Positions 8,099-17,015 are shown, counted from the stretch's first letter. The stretch is 64,000 bases of DNA from an uncultured Dehalococcoidia bacterium (GCA_951812395.1 CATOSD010000001.1:2238434-2302433), one strand, 5' to 3'. Made by a program: numbers and translations. Notes: generated from the sequence alone by a model not told the origin.

Positions 8099-8806
8099 TC
8101 AGCCCGGGCTGAGCATCGCCAGGGCGTTCTGAGTGGAGTGGGCGGCAATCGGGGGCCAGATGGAACGCGTTCGCAGGTACAGCCACGCGAGCAGCATGCC
8201 GGCCGCGAACAGCGGCACGAAGGCGCCGACCGAAACGTGCATAGCGGCGAACAGCGCTGAGCTTACCACGGCGGCTCGCAGGTCACCGAGCGCGGCGACG
8301 AGGCCGCCCAGCACGAAGCCGCGGAAGAAGACCTCTTCCGCCACGGGCGCGACCACAACGATGGCCACGCCGTTGAGCACTCGATCGAAGCCGTAGCCAA
8401 AAACGTCCGGCGATACTTCGGGGAGGCGCAGCCAGGTTATGGGCAACTGGTCGGTGGCGAGCTTGTACGAGGCGAACAAGGCGAGGCTGGCGAGCAGCAC
8501 GAGAGCAGCCAGGGCGAAGCCCCACCTGGCTTCCGGCGTGCGAAACCCCAGGCTATGCCAGCCCACCCGGTACTTGCGCACGCTGAAGTACCAGACCGTT
8601 CCCACGAGAACGACGTAGAAGGCCGCCAGCGTCCAGGTCGGAATAGAGCCGACGGCGCGTTCGTCCGCGATGCTCGAAAGGCTCGCGGCGATTGCCACGA
8701 GCAGTCCGAACACCGTTGCGGAAGTGAGCGTCGCGAGTACTACGTCGCGCGGTCTCCACCGAGGCCGGTCGTCGGAGTTCTCAGGATTGTCTAGGCGCTG
8801 AGCCAA
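8099..8806 (-). CDS. CPBP-family intramembrane glutamic endopeptidase (CAAX/Abi)
   Basis: A 235-residue polytopic membrane protein with the three CPBP motifs: EEVFFRG in a membrane helix near residue 162, a second with AAMH near 192, and HSTQN near 225. The glutamates and histidines form the intramembrane active site used by Rce1-like prenyl-protein proteases and many bacterial relatives of unknown substrate. About six to seven membrane segments are predicted. The start overlaps the end of the MBL gene by 16 bases; trpA follows after 31 bases. Confidence 0.87.
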   Translation of the reverse strand: MAQRLDNPENSDDRPRWRPRDVVLATLTSATVFGLLVAIAASLSSIADERAVGSIPTWTLAAFYVVLVGTVWYFSVRKYRVGWHSLGFRTPEARWGFALAALVLLASLALFASYKLATDQLPITWLRLPEVSPDVFGYGFDRVLNGVAIVVVAPVAEEVFFRGFVLGGLVAALGDLRAAVVSSALFAAMHVSVGAFVPLFAAGMLLAWLYLRTRSIWPPIAAHSTQNALAMLSPG

Positions 8807-9432
8807 AGAACGTCTCCGGCCAGGTCGGCCGGGTGCTCCTTAGACGCGAAGATGGCATACTCCTCTTTGCTGTTCTTCAGGTCGCCATCGGATCCGTGGC
8901 CGGGGTACACGGCCACGTCGTCCGCAAGGGCGAACAGCTTGGTGGTGATGCTGTCGATGAGTTGTTTCAGTTTTTCGGGCGAGCCGGACTTTCCGGGACC
9001 GCCGGGAAAGAGGGTGTCTCCGGAGAAGAGAGCGTTGCCGACGGTGTAGCACGTGGAGCCCGGGGTGTGTCCCGGCGTTCCGATGGCGCGCACCGTCACC
9101 GTGCCGGCCACGATCTCGTCGCCGTCGCGCAGCAGCAGCGCGGGCGGCCTGGGAAGAGCGTCGGCGTCGTCCGCGCCAATGCCGACAGGCGCGTCGATGG
9201 CGCCGGTAACGTCGTCGAATCCGAGGAGGTGGTCCCAGTGATTGTGGGTGATCAGAATGGCCTTGACGTCGGTTGACTTTGCGGCCTCGATAACCTTGCC
9301 GGGCTCGCCGGGGGTGTCGATGATGATGCTCTCGTTGGTCTTGGGGCAGACGATGAGGTAGGCGTTGTTGCCGAAATCCCCACATTCGTACTTGTGGATT
9401 ATGATCGAGTCGTCCTGGTAGTGAAGGGCCAT
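8791..9432 (-). CDS. Metallo-beta-lactamase-fold hydrolase (glyoxalase II-like)
   Basis: A 213-residue MBL-fold hydrolase. Metal ligands are THNHWDH (about 61-67, HxHxDH), the histidine of GTPGHTPGS near 118, the aspartate of FSGDTLFPG near 137 and PGHG near 178. This set fits glyoxalase II or related thioester/sulfur hydrolases; the substrate is not determined. It is the first gene of the minus-strand operon: AGGAG lies 8 bases before the ATG and an extended -10 promoter sits about 65 bases upstream. Confidence 0.87.
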   Translation of the reverse strand: MALHYQDDSIIIHKYECGDFGNNAYLIVCPKTNESIIIDTPGEPGKVIEAAKSTDVKAILITHNHWDHLLGFDDVTGAIDAPVGIGADDADALPRPPALLLRDGDEIVAGTVTVRAIGTPGHTPGSTCYTVGNALFSGDTLFPGGPGKSGSPEKLKQLIDSITTKLFALADDVAVYPGHGSDGDLKNSKEEYAIFASKEHPADLAGDVLWLSA

Positions 9433-9498
9433 CGCTCGGTCTCCTGTTCGCGGCGGGGGTACGCCGGGAGTGTAATCGCCAAAGGGCGTGCGGGCACG

Positions 9499-9507
9499 AT
9501 TATAGCA
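9499..9507 (-). promoter_or_regulatory. Extended -10 promoter for the MBL-CPBP-trpA-aroH-ribF operon
   Basis: The minus strand reads TGC-TATAAT, a perfect -10 hexamer with the TG extension, with no good -35. Transcription would start near 9492, about 60 bases before the MBL start codon. Confidence 0.55.
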
Positions 9508-9533
9508 TAGGGGCGCGTGCGCGCGGCGGGTGG

Positions 9534-9542
9534 TGCTACACT
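9534..9542 (+). promoter_or_regulatory. Extended -10 promoter for the 9589 gene
   Basis: TGC-TACACT lies about 47 bases before the preferred ATG at 9589, and would start transcription near 9549. This argues against the longer GTG start at 9517. It is divergent from the operon promoter at 9499-9507. Confidence 0.4.
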
Positions 9543-9588
9543 GGATATGGGCGCGCTACGCAACCGAGACCGCAACGCGAGGGGTAAC

Positions 9589-9870
9589 ATGGTAGAGTAC
9601 GGGATCACGGTAAAGCACGATACGGGCGGGAAGCGCATAGAGATGCAGTGCGAGCACCAGAACGGGCTGGTGTACGTGGTGCCGGCGGAGGCTAGCTGGG
9701 TGTGCTCAGAGGAGTTGCTTCACGCTCACGCGCTGGCCGGGTTCTTTCGTCAACTGTCGGAGCTCGATTCGCCGGAGGTCGACGCGGCGATGCAGCGGTG
9801 GGGCATCTACTATCGCGAGCGTAACCTCTCCGCCTCCGAGTCGCAAACCGCGGGCGGGACGGGCATCTAG
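9589..9870 (+). CDS. Small hypothetical protein
   Basis: A 93-residue protein with no signal peptide, membrane span or motif I recognise. It begins MVEYGITVK, contains a histidine/cysteine cluster (MQCEHQNG and SWVCSEELLHAHAL) that could bind metal, and ends in a polar glycine-rich tail. The ATG at 9589 has GAGGGG just upstream and a candidate promoter at a sensible distance; a GTG at 9517 in the same frame would place the start before that promoter. Its stop overlaps the stop of the convergent TPR gene (shared CTAG). Confidence 0.55.
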   Translation: MVEYGITVKHDTGGKRIEMQCEHQNGLVYVVPAEASWVCSEELLHAHALAGFFRQLSELDSPEVDAAMQRWGIYYRERNLSASESQTAGGTGI

Positions 9871-10715
9871 TAGTCGTCTTCGTCGTCCAGTTCGCTGCCG
9901 GGGCTGTTGATGATCCGGTGGATCACGGGCGTAAAGGCCGCGTCGTCGCCCGGCTCGGTGTCGTCGTTCGACCAGTCCTTAACCGCCAGTTGTTCCTCGT
10001 CATCCAGGGCGTCGGACAGCCCGTACTCGATAGAGGCGCCGGGCATGTACATGGGGTAGGGCCCGGTGACGCGCGCGGGGAAAGACGGCACGTGCGCCTG
10101 GGAGTGGTGCTTGAACGACTCCCGTATGACTATAATCACTTCGCGCTCCGAAACGCTGCGAACGGTGGCGTCGTAGCGGTTGCCGCCGTTCATCAGCCTG
10201 GTGAGCCTGGAGGCCAGCCGCGACTCGACCTGACCGAGGTATTCACCGGACGCCCTGAACACCTTGAGCCGGCCGCCCTCGCATTGCAGGTCTATGGGGT
10301 GGCCAGGGGAGAGCTTGAGCAGCGCGTTGGGCGGCGCGAGGTTGACGAGTGAGGTTACGCCGGAGTTGCCGGTCTCCTCGATGAACGCCTGTGCCGAGGC
10401 GCCGCTGGTAACGAGTGCCGGTTGGTCGTACTCATCGAGTCTCTTGAGGCGCTCCAGGTTCTTACGGGCGATGCCGTTGTGCGGCGACACCTCCAGGGCT
10501 TTGCCGAACGCCTCGCGTGCGTCGGCGAGGCATCCCAGCTCGCTGAGCGCTTTGCCCAGCCTGTTCCAGGCTTCAAGGTCACGTGGGAAGTCCTTGAGAA
10601 TCGCGCGATTGACGGCGGCCGCTTCCTTCCAGCGGCTCTTCATGGCGAAGGCGATGGCCTTCTTGGAACGGTCTTTGCGCAGTTTTACCCTGTCTTCGAC
10701 GTGGGGCTGGCTCAT
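9867..10715 (-). CDS. TPR-containing protein
   Basis: A 282-residue cytoplasmic protein. Residues about 17-90 form two tetratricopeptide-like helical pairs (WKEAAAVNRAILKDFPRDLEAWNRLGKALSELG and the next unit DAREAFGKALEVSPHNGIARKNLERL). A central beta-rich region (about 125-200) resembles a small nucleotide- or RNA-binding barrel but is not identifiable. The C-terminus is very acidic (ELDDEDDY). TPRs mediate protein contacts; no enzyme activity is visible. It has its own promoter, divergent from pdxS, and converges on the small gene at 9589. Confidence 0.72.
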   Translation of the reverse strand: MSQPHVEDRVKLRKDRSKKAIAFAMKSRWKEAAAVNRAILKDFPRDLEAWNRLGKALSELGCLADAREAFGKALEVSPHNGIARKNLERLKRLDEYDQPALVTSGASAQAFIEETGNSGVTSLVNLAPPNALLKLSPGHPIDLQCEGGRLKVFRASGEYLGQVESRLASRLTRLMNGGNRYDATVRSVSEREVIIVIRESFKHHSQAHVPSFPARVTGPYPMYMPGASIEYGLSDALDDEEQLAVKDWSNDDTEPGDDAAFTPVIHRIINSPGSELDDEDDY

Positions 10716-10744
10716 TTGGCGGCATCCTCGGAGAAAGTTTGCGA

Positions 10745-10773
10745 ATTGTAGCGCACGCTATTTTGGCCTGCAA
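10745..10773 (-). promoter_or_regulatory. Sigma70-like promoter for the TPR gene
   Basis: On the minus strand TTGCAG (10768-10773), a 17-base spacer and TACAAT (10745-10750). Transcription would start near 10738, about 23 bases before the ATG at 10715. It is arranged back to back with the pdxS promoter. Confidence 0.55.
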
Positions 10774-10852
10774 GGAGCTATGCCGACCACTTTTGGAGCA
10801 AGTGACCGCGGCCCACACGCTCTGGATTCAGAATGGCAGATGGGAGGGCCAA

Positions 10853-10881
10853 TTGTAAAGAACGGTGCTCAGGAGTATAAT
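10853..10881 (+). promoter_or_regulatory. Sigma70-like promoter for pdxS-pdxT
   Basis: TTGTAA (10853-10858), exactly 17 bases, then a consensus TATAAT (10876-10881). The predicted start near 10888 gives a leader of about 85 bases before the pdxS ATG. It is one of the strongest promoter matches in the window. Confidence 0.68.
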
Positions 10882-10972
10882 GGCGCGAAATCTCATTCGC
10901 CGCCGCAGGAAGGCGTGCGTACAGTGGCGCGAAACGTCTCATGATAGCGCAAGCGGCTATAGGAGGCCAAAT

Positions 10973-11872
10973 ATGGCAGTTGACGTAAGGTCGGAGACCG
11001 GTACCTGGAGAGTTAAGGCTGGGCTTGCCCAGATGCTCAAGGGCGGCGTGATCATGGACGTGGTTACGGCTGAGCAGGCGAAGATCGCGGAGGACGCGGG
11101 CGCCGTCGCCGTCATGGCCCTGGAGCGTGTGCCGTCCGACATTCGCGCGGCGGGGGGCGTGGCCCGCATGTCCGACCCGTCCTTGATCAAGGAAATCATC
11201 GACTCGGTCACCATACCCGTGATGGCGAAGTCGCGAATCGGCCACTTTGTCGAGGCGCAGATACTGGAAGAGCTGGGCGCGGACTACGTGGACGAGTCCG
11301 AGGTGCTCACTCCGGCAGACGAGAACAACCACGTCAACAAGCACGATTTCAAGATCCCATTCGTGTGCGGCTGCCGCAACCTGGGCGAGGCGCTGCGGCG
11401 CATTGGCGAGGGTGCGGCGATGATCCGCACCAAGGGCGAGGCCGGCACCGGCAACATCGTAGAGGCCGTGCGGCACGCCAGGGAGGTGCTGGGCGAGGTC
11501 CGGCGGATCGTGGGAATGGATGACGACGAGCTGATGGCGACGGCCAGGGACCTTCGGGCCCCTTACGAGCTGGTCAAGGAGATCCACGACACAGGCCGTC
11601 TGCCTGTGGTCAACTTCGCCGCCGGCGGTATCGCCAGCCCGGCGGACGCCGCACTGATGATGCAGCTAGGCGTGGACGGCGTGTTCGTAGGCTCCGGCAT
11701 ATTCAAGTCCGAGACGCCCCAGATCATGGCCGAGGCCATCGTGAAGGCGACCACGCACTACAACGATCCCAAGATCCTGGTAGAAGTCTCTACCGGGCTT
11801 GGCAAGGCGATGCCCGGACTAGACGTCCGCACCATGCCCGTGGAGGAACAGCTGGCGACGAGAGGCTGGTAG
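10973..11872 (+). CDS. pdxS: Pyridoxal 5'-phosphate synthase subunit PdxS
   Basis: A 299-residue PdxS, the synthase subunit that builds PLP from ribose 5-phosphate, glyceraldehyde 3-phosphate and ammonia. Conserved blocks include [21 protein letters not shown], the catalytic lysine in VMAKSRIGH and the second lysine in [10 protein letters not shown]; the barrel end [17 protein letters not shown] is intact. The start at [10 protein letters not shown] is fixed by AGGAGG 6 bases upstream; the open frame extends 36 codons further but that part lies in the leader. pdxT follows after one base, giving the usual 1:1 PdxS:PdxT operon. Confidence 0.95.
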   Translation: MAVDVRSETGTWRVKAGLAQMLKGGVIMDVVTAEQAKIAEDAGAVAVMALERVPSDIRAAGGVARMSDPSLIKEIIDSVTIPVMAKSRIGHFVEAQILEELGADYVDESEVLTPADENNHVNKHDFKIPFVCGCRNLGEALRRIGEGAAMIRTKGEAGTGNIVEAVRHAREVLGEVRRIVGMDDDELMATARDLRAPYELVKEIHDTGRLPVVNFAAGGIASPADAALMMQLGVDGVFVGSGIFKSETPQIMAEAIVKATTHYNDPKILVEVSTGLGKAMPGLDVRTMPVEEQLATRGW

Positions 11873-11873
11873 C

Positions 11874-12455
11874 TTGCCAACGTTGGGCGTTCTCGCAATT
11901 CAGGGGGACTTTGCCGAGCACCGCGAGGTGCTGGACAAGCTGGGCGTGGAGTCGGCGGAAATCCGGCTCCCGCACCAGTTGGACGAAGTCGACGGACTGA
12001 TAATCCCTGGTGGCGAGAGCACCACGATCGTCCAGTTGATAGACATCTACGATTTCCGGGACACGCTTACGCAGAAAGTTGCCGAGGGACTGCCTATCTG
12101 GGGCACTTGCGCCGGCATGATCGTCATTTCCAAGCGGCTGACAGACCACCGACCCTCGCCGCTGGGGTTGATGGACATCGAGGTGAGCCGAAACGCATTC
12201 GGCAGCCAGGTACACAGCTTCGAGGCCGACCTGGAGATGGGCGACATTTCCGGGCCGGCGTTCCGGGGCGTGTTCATACGGGCGCCGGTCGTCAACAAGG
12301 TGGGCGAGGGCGTCCGAGTGCTGGCCCAGGTGAGCGACGGCCGCCCCGTGGCGGTGCGACAGGACAAGATGCTCGCCACGTCCTTTCACCCCGAGCTGAC
12401 CGACGACACCAGGGTGCACGAGTTGTTCGTCAGGATGGTCGAGGGAAGCGCGTAA
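11874..12455 (+). CDS. pdxT: Pyridoxal 5'-phosphate synthase glutaminase subunit PdxT
   Basis: A 193-residue class I glutamine amidotransferase that supplies ammonia to PdxS. The nucleophile is C79 in GTCAGM, with H172 and E174 (SFHPEL) completing the triad; the IPGGEST glutamine-binding loop is at 44-50. The start is a TTG one base after the pdxS stop with a GAGAGG-like ribosome site inside the pdxS end, so translation is probably coupled. Length and motifs are typical. Confidence 0.93.
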   Translation: MPTLGVLAIQGDFAEHREVLDKLGVESAEIRLPHQLDEVDGLIIPGGESTTIVQLIDIYDFRDTLTQKVAEGLPIWGTCAGMIVISKRLTDHRPSPLGLMDIEVSRNAFGSQVHSFEADLEMGDISGPAFRGVFIRAPVVNKVGEGVRVLAQVSDGRPVAVRQDKMLATSFHPELTDDTRVHELFVRMVEGSA

Positions 12456-12480
12456 CAACCCGCGGTCGCGGGTCGCGGCG

Positions 12481-13428
12481 TTGAGCACCAACCCCGGCGC
12501 GTCAGCCCCGATAGGTCCCCTCAGTCTCGCGGCGCTTGCTGTCTCCAGATGTCGCATCTCCGTCAATCACGCCCGCACGATCAACGGTATCGTGATGGGG
12601 CAGGGCGGCAGGCCGTCGTTAGTGGCGTTGGCCAGGTCGTCGGTCGCGAGCAGGGCGCGGGCGGGCGCCTGGGCTGCGCCTGGCCAGAGGAGAATGGAGG
12701 CGGTCGCCTGCGCGGGTCGGCTCCACGGCCGGCGAAGCTGGCAAGTGACGCAGCTGCTCGCGCACGGATGCGCCGATGGTGCCGTCACGCGGGTGCTGGA
12801 ACGGGTCGCTGCCGAGGTGGGCCGTTCCGGTGCGGAGCGCGTATTCCTGAGGCTACCCGCAGACTGTACTCTGTTGAACGCGGTGCGACGTGCAGGCTAC
12901 TTTCCCGCCTACTACGAGACTCTGATGCGCGCGCAGCCGCCCGTAGTCGCCCCCAGTGCGTCCGCGCCGGAAGCCGCCTCTCCGCGCGACGCCTCGCGCC
13001 CCGATGAGTACGGCGTGTTTCGTCTCTACAACTCCTCGGTGCCGCCTGGCGTCCGGCGGCTTGCGGGCGTCACGTTCGACCAGTGGCGGGACTCGCGCGA
13101 GCGTGGCCCTGGCAGAGGGCGCGATTACGTGCTGGAGGGCGACCGCGGACCGGAGGGTTGGCTGAGGGTCGGGCGCAAGGGTGCGGCCGGCTGGGTGCAG
13201 GCGATGTTGGCGCCCGCGGCGAACGATGCGGCCGCGACGCTGGCCGCTTTTGGGCTGGAGCGCGTCGCGGGGGCGCGGAGCGTATCCTCGCTGGTGGCGG
13301 AGTACCAGCCGGACTGGGGCCGTGCGCTGCGGGAGGTCGGGATGGCGCCGGTGACGGAATACGTGGTGTGCGTTCTGACGATGGGGTCTACCGTGCGGCT
13401 TGCCTCGGGGGTGGGGGCGCGGGCGTGA
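12481..13428 (+). CDS. GNAT-like hypothetical protein
   Basis: A 315-residue protein rich in alanine and arginine. A central region (about 85-145: LLAHGCADGAVTRVLERVAAEVGRSG...VFLRLPADCTLLNAVRRAGYF) resembles the second half of a GNAT domain, where a helix-strand pair is followed by a G-F/Y turn, and a similar pattern returns near the C-terminus. The acetyl-CoA loop is not obvious. The first 80 residues are low in recognisable structure and the TTG start is uncertain. It follows pdxT by 25 bases. Function unknown. Confidence 0.45.
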   Translation: MSTNPGASAPIGPLSLAALAVSRCRISVNHARTINGIVMGQGGRPSLVALARSSVASRARAGAWAAPGQRRMEAVACAGRLHGRRSWQVTQLLAHGCADGAVTRVLERVAAEVGRSGAERVFLRLPADCTLLNAVRRAGYFPAYYETLMRAQPPVVAPSASAPEAASPRDASRPDEYGVFRLYNSSVPPGVRRLAGVTFDQWRDSRERGPGRGRDYVLEGDRGPEGWLRVGRKGAAGWVQAMLAPAANDAAATLAAFGLERVAGARSVSSLVAEYQPDWGRALREVGMAPVTEYVVCVLTMGSTVRLASGVGARA

Positions 13429-13860
13429 CGGGGGTGAGGAGTGGCGCGAGCCGGGCCAGTCGATGGGAAAAGGCCGTGGAATGGCCCAACCTACGCTGGC
13501 GAGCCTGTTTCAGTTTTCCAGGTGCGCCAGATTAACGTTCCTCGTGAACAGCCTGCCCTGGAGACCATCTCTGGTCCTGCGGCAATCGCCTTGTGTTCGC
13601 CATACTGCCTAGCCAACCTCCCCCAGACGCCGCAACGCACACACTGGTCGCGCCCCCTCGCCCAAACCCGGCACTTTCGCCCCCCAGCACCCCGAAAAAA
13701 CCGTCACCCTCCTGCGCCACCCGTGCTCTGGCACTGCTACCCACACGTCCTACAGGCGCGCAACCTCATCCCCACGTCTGCGCAACTTCTCCCCACCAAT
13801 TCGGCCCAATCCCGCAATCTCGCCAGTAACTGTTCAGACCTCGTGATCGCCAACAGTCCC

Positions 13861-13900
13861 TTCCCCCTCGCAGGGGAAACGTTAGGATGGAGGTGACTCC
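13861..13900. repeat. Intergenic palindrome family copy 1
   Basis: TTCCCC / GGGGAA arms (13861-13866 and 13873-13878) followed by the family tail GTTAGGATGGAGGTGACTC. The same head-plus-tail structure recurs near 16120, 18670, 30310 and 59010. Confidence 0.55.
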
Positions 13901-13917
13901 GGCGCCGCCGCTGCATC

Positions 13918-13947
13918 AGGCCCTTCCCCCCGCGGAGGGAAGGGCCT
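13918..13947. repeat. Intergenic palindrome family copy 2
   Basis: Perfect 11-bp arms AGGCCCTTCCC (13918-13928) and GGGAAGGGCCT (13937-13947) around an 8-base loop. It is followed by a CCTGAGCTTGCC tag whose inverted counterpart (GGCTCAGGGCAGG) appears near 18650. Confidence 0.6.
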
Positions 13948-14090
13948 GCCCTGAGCTTGCCAAAGAGTTAGAGCCTGCCCCGTACTCGATACGGGTATGG
14001 GGGTAAAGACCCATTGTCCAGAATCGCCTCACCGACTCTGAACAATCACTTTTCGCCACCCCCTCTTGCAACAGCCGCACATTCGTGCTA

Positions 14091-14108
14091 CCCTCGCTAA
14101 GGCGAGGG
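14091..14108. repeat. Short hairpin in the non-coding spacer
   Basis: Perfect 7-bp arms CCCTCGC and GCGAGGG with a TAAG loop. No T-run follows. It is isolated and its role is unknown. Confidence 0.4.
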
Positions 14109-14414
14109 ACAGACCCCGCGGCCCAGAATCCCTACCTCCAATCGGGATTATTCACCGGGCCTCCGTAGGGGGGCCGAAGACTGGCCACCGGCCACTGACC
14201 ACCTACCCGCCCCCCTGTCCTACCCTGTCACGCGGCGCCACGTATGTGTCCCAAATGACCCGCGCAAGCATTACAGAATTGGGCAGGACCGGGGACACCT
14301 TTAGCTAGGAGTCGCACAGAATGTCGCAGAATCGAACAGATTTTCCGCTGCCGCGAGAGTAACGGTGTTGGGGGCACAGAGTAATCTTAAACAAGTTCGG
14401 GCAGGATTTTACAA

Positions 14415-14444
14415 TTGCCGCCCCCGCTTATCTGCTGTTATGCT
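14415..14444 (+). promoter_or_regulatory. Candidate promoter for the R3H/AAA gene
   Basis: TTGCCG (14415-14420), an 18-base spacer and TATGCT (14439-14444), each matching the consensus at four positions. It would start transcription near 14451, about 70 bases before the preferred TTG start. Confidence 0.33.
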
Positions 14445-14519
14445 GTACCCGGATGCTTCTGACTGGCGGCGACGGTGCCGCCGGGATGGGGACCTGGGCG
14501 GGCCGGAGGTGCGATTGCC

Positions 14520-16097
14520 TTGGTGGAAAGGCGGATAGTCGACGACATGGAGGCGCTCCTCGACAAGCTGCCTCCTCGCATAGAGGAGTCGGTGAGGAGC
14601 CGAGAAAACGTGGACGAACTGCTCGAGGTCGTGTTGGACCTGGGGCGACAAGCGGAGGCCCGCGTGCCCAACGAGAGCGTGTCGCTGGGCGCGAACGAGG
14701 TTACCTACGAAGACCTTCGACACGTAATCGACCGCGTGGGCAATTTCGGCGAGGACAACAGGGCCGGTGTGGAGCGCACGCTGCACCGCATTTCGGCGAT
14801 ACGCAACCGGCGGGGCGACGTAGTCGGCCTTACGCTGAGGTTCGGCCGCGCGGTCTATGGCACTATACGCATCATCGAGGACCTGATCTTCAGCGGCAAG
14901 AGCGTGCTGCTGCTGGGCAAGCCGGGGGTCGGCAAGACGACGATGCTGCGGGAGGTCGCGCGGGTGCTCGCCGACGACGCGGGCAAGCGGGTCATCGTGG
15001 TGGACACTTCCAACGAGATTGCCGGCGACGGCGACATCCCTCACCCCGGTATCGGGCGGGCCAGGCGGATGCAGGTGCCCAAGCCGGCGCTGCAACACGA
15101 CGTGATGATTGAAGCGGTGGAGAACCACATGCCGGAGGTCATCATCATCGACGAGATCGGCACTGAGCTGGAGGCCAACGCCGCGCGCACCATCGCCGAG
15201 CGGGGCGTGCAGCTTGTGGCGACCGCGCACGGCAACACGCTCGACAACCTTGTCATGAACCCGACGCTGTCGGACCTCGTCGGGGGCGTACAGTCCGTCA
15301 CACTCGGCGACATCGAGGCGCGGAGACGGCGCACGCAGAAGACCGTTCTGGAGCGCAGGGCGCCTCCCACGTTCGACGTACTCGTCGAGATACAGGGCTG
15401 GAACGTGGTCACGGTTCACCCGGACGTGACCGACGTCGTGGACCGGATGCTGCGGGGATTCGCGGTTTCGCCAGAGATGCGTGAGAGCGACGGCGAGGGC
15501 GGCTTCAGGGTGAAGCGGAGCGAGCAGCCGACCGCGCGCACCGACCTGCGTGGCGTCGAAACACCCCGGCGGAGGGAGCCGCCCTTCCCGGCGGCCAGGG
15601 ACTTGGAGCTTGCCGAAATCGAGCCGCCCAAGACCACACACATATTGCCATACGGCGTGAACCGGGGCCGACTGCAACACGTGGTGAGGAGCGCCAACGC
15701 GCCTATAGAGCTGGTCATGGACATCAGTCACGCGGACCTGCTCGTCACGACCAAGAACTACTACCGCCGCAAGACCAAGGCTCTTCGCGATGCGGAAGAG
15801 GTGGGCAAGCCGGTGTACGTGCTTCGCAAGAACACCACGGCGCAGCTCGAGCAGTTCATACAGGCGATAACTCGCAGGCAGGGCCACGCCCCGGTGTCGG
15901 TCGAGCACGTGGACGGGGCAGTCCAGGAGGCCGAGGATGCGGCGATTCGCGTCCGGAAGGGCGAAGGCCACGTGGAGCTGAACCCGCAGGGCGCGTACGT
16001 GCGGCGTCTGCAACACGAGATCGCGGGAAAGTTCGGGCTTGCTTCGTCGAGCATGGGCAAGGAACCGGTCCGCCACGTGGTCATTTTCAGGCGATAG
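14520..16097 (+). CDS. R3H-domain AAA ATPase, Ycf45 / SpoIIIAA-like
   Basis: A 525-residue protein. The ATPase module has Walker A GKPGVGKT (133-140), Walker B-like VIIIDEIGTE and the sensor region LVATAHGNTLDNLV, as in stage III sporulation protein AA and the plastid Ycf45 family. The C-terminal part (roughly 450-525) carries an R3H-type single-stranded nucleic-acid-binding helix pair (RRLQHEIAGKFGL). Function in non-sporulating bacteria is unclear; nucleic-acid remodelling is inferred. The TTG at 14520 has GGAGG about 10 bases upstream and begins at the conserved ERRIVDDME; a GTG at 14475 and an ATG at 14547 are alternatives. tmk follows after a repeat-containing gap. Confidence 0.83.
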   Translation: MVERRIVDDMEALLDKLPPRIEESVRSRENVDELLEVVLDLGRQAEARVPNESVSLGANEVTYEDLRHVIDRVGNFGEDNRAGVERTLHRISAIRNRRGDVVGLTLRFGRAVYGTIRIIEDLIFSGKSVLLLGKPGVGKTTMLREVARVLADDAGKRVIVVDTSNEIAGDGDIPHPGIGRARRMQVPKPALQHDVMIEAVENHMPEVIIIDEIGTELEANAARTIAERGVQLVATAHGNTLDNLVMNPTLSDLVGGVQSVTLGDIEARRRRTQKTVLERRAPPTFDVLVEIQGWNVVTVHPDVTDVVDRMLRGFAVSPEMRESDGEGGFRVKRSEQPTARTDLRGVETPRRREPPFPAARDLELAEIEPPKTTHILPYGVNRGRLQHVVRSANAPIELVMDISHADLLVTTKNYYRRKTKALRDAEEVGKPVYVLRKNTTAQLEQFIQAITRRQGHAPVSVEHVDGAVQEAEDAAIRVRKGEGHVELNPQGAYVRRLQHEIAGKFGLASSSMGKEPVRHVVIFRR

Positions 16098-16123
16098 GCC
16101 AGCCAGGGCCGCGGAAATCGCGG

Positions 16124-16247
16124 CGCCCCCATCCCAACCTTCCCCCATCGAGGGAGAAGGGACCGGCATGCGCGGACGCGACAGAAGCGACAACTTCCTC
16201 CTGCGGGGGGGAGGGGATCGGCATTTACGGCACGACGGGAGCGACAT
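16124..16247. repeat. Palindrome copy 3 and imperfect tandem 55-bp repeat before tmk
   Basis: A reversed copy of the intergenic palindrome (CCCCCATCCCAACC head, CCTTCCCCC ... GGGAGAAGG arms) leads into two imperfect tandem units, 16138-16193 and 16194-16247. Each has a G-rich arm, then a GGAYCGGCAT block and an AGCGACA end. The second unit ends immediately before the tmk TTG codon, so the repeat forms the tmk ribosome-binding region. Confidence 0.5.
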
Positions 16248-16997
16248 TTGGCGCTATTCGTATCGTTCGAGGGTGGCGAGGGCAGCGGAAAGACGACCCA
16301 ACTCCAGATGCTGTGCGAACGCCTCGAGCAATCGGGCAGGCGCGTACTGCCAATCAAAGAGCCGGGCACGACTCCGCTGGGCCGTCACGTCAGGGAGCTT
16401 GTGAAGGGCCGCCCCTGGGGAGGCCAGAAGGGCGGGCAGACCATATCGAAAGGCGCCGAGCTGTTTCTGTTTCTGGCGGCCAGGGCCGAGCTGGTGGTTA
16501 AGGTGCTCCGGCAGTCGTCCGAAGATGGCAACCTGGTGATTGTCGCGGACCGCTACGCCGACTCGACGGTGGCGTACCAGGGATACGGGCGACGGCTTTC
16601 AATCGCCGCCGTTGAGGAGATGAACCGTCTCGCGACCGGCGGCGTCATGCCCCACCTTACGATTCTGCTGGACTGTCCTCCGGAGGTTGGCCTACAGAGG
16701 GTAGGAGCCGTGCAGATTGCCTTGCCGTTGGATGTGGAAGAGGTACTGACGCCGGGCCGCATGGACGAAGAGGATTCCCGCCGCTTCGAGGACGAGCCGT
16801 TGGAGTTTCACCGCCGGCTGCGCGCGGGATACCGGGTGATGGCCGGCAACGAACCCGAAAGGTGGCAAGTCATTGACGCGACGATGTCCATCGAGGGCGT
16901 TCACGAGCAGGTGTGGCGGCAGGTGGAGCCGCTGCTGTCGGCGAGTGCCGGAGCGGCGGCGGCCCAATTGGAGTTGCACAGCCCTACGTCGGCTTAA
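16248..16997 (+). CDS. tmk: Thymidylate kinase
   Basis: A 249-residue dTMP kinase (dTMP + ATP to dTDP). The P-loop is GGEGSGKT (9-16), followed by the DR motif in DRYADSTVAYQGYGR (101-115) that binds the nucleotide. The protein is about 35 residues longer than typical Tmk because of an insertion around 50-66 (KGRPWGGQKGG) and an alanine-rich tail. The start is a TTG directly after a tandem repeat, with no clear Shine-Dalgarno sequence. It converges with the ABC transporter operon. Confidence 0.92.
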   Translation: MALFVSFEGGEGSGKTTQLQMLCERLEQSGRRVLPIKEPGTTPLGRHVRELVKGRPWGGQKGGQTISKGAELFLFLAARAELVVKVLRQSSEDGNLVIVADRYADSTVAYQGYGRRLSIAAVEEMNRLATGGVMPHLTILLDCPPEVGLQRVGAVQIALPLDVEEVLTPGRMDEEDSRRFEDEPLEFHRRLRAGYRVMAGNEPERWQVIDATMSIEGVHEQVWRQVEPLLSASAGAAAAQLELHSPTSA

Positions 16998-17015
16998 GGG
17001 GCTGGGTCCGGCGGC

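Larger units (their letters stand above)
13429..14414 (+). other. Non-coding, repeat-bearing spacer
   Basis: About 1 kb without a convincing gene. Open frames here are proline-rich or arginine-rich translations of C-rich sequence with no ribosome site. It holds two palindromes of the CCCTTCCCCC family (13861-13900 and 13918-13947), a CCCTGAGCTTGCC-type tag just after the second, and a hairpin at 14091-14108. Otherwise I see only C-rich sequence. Confidence 0.6.

Noticed and set aside
13441..13896. Open frames in the 13.4-14.4 kb spacer
   Set aside because: Proline-rich translations of C-rich repeats with no start signals or family resemblance.
14409..16247. 612-residue minus-strand open frame over the R3H/AAA gene
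   Set aside because: Histidine/arginine/valine-rich antisense translation; the plus strand shows clear Walker and R3H motifs.
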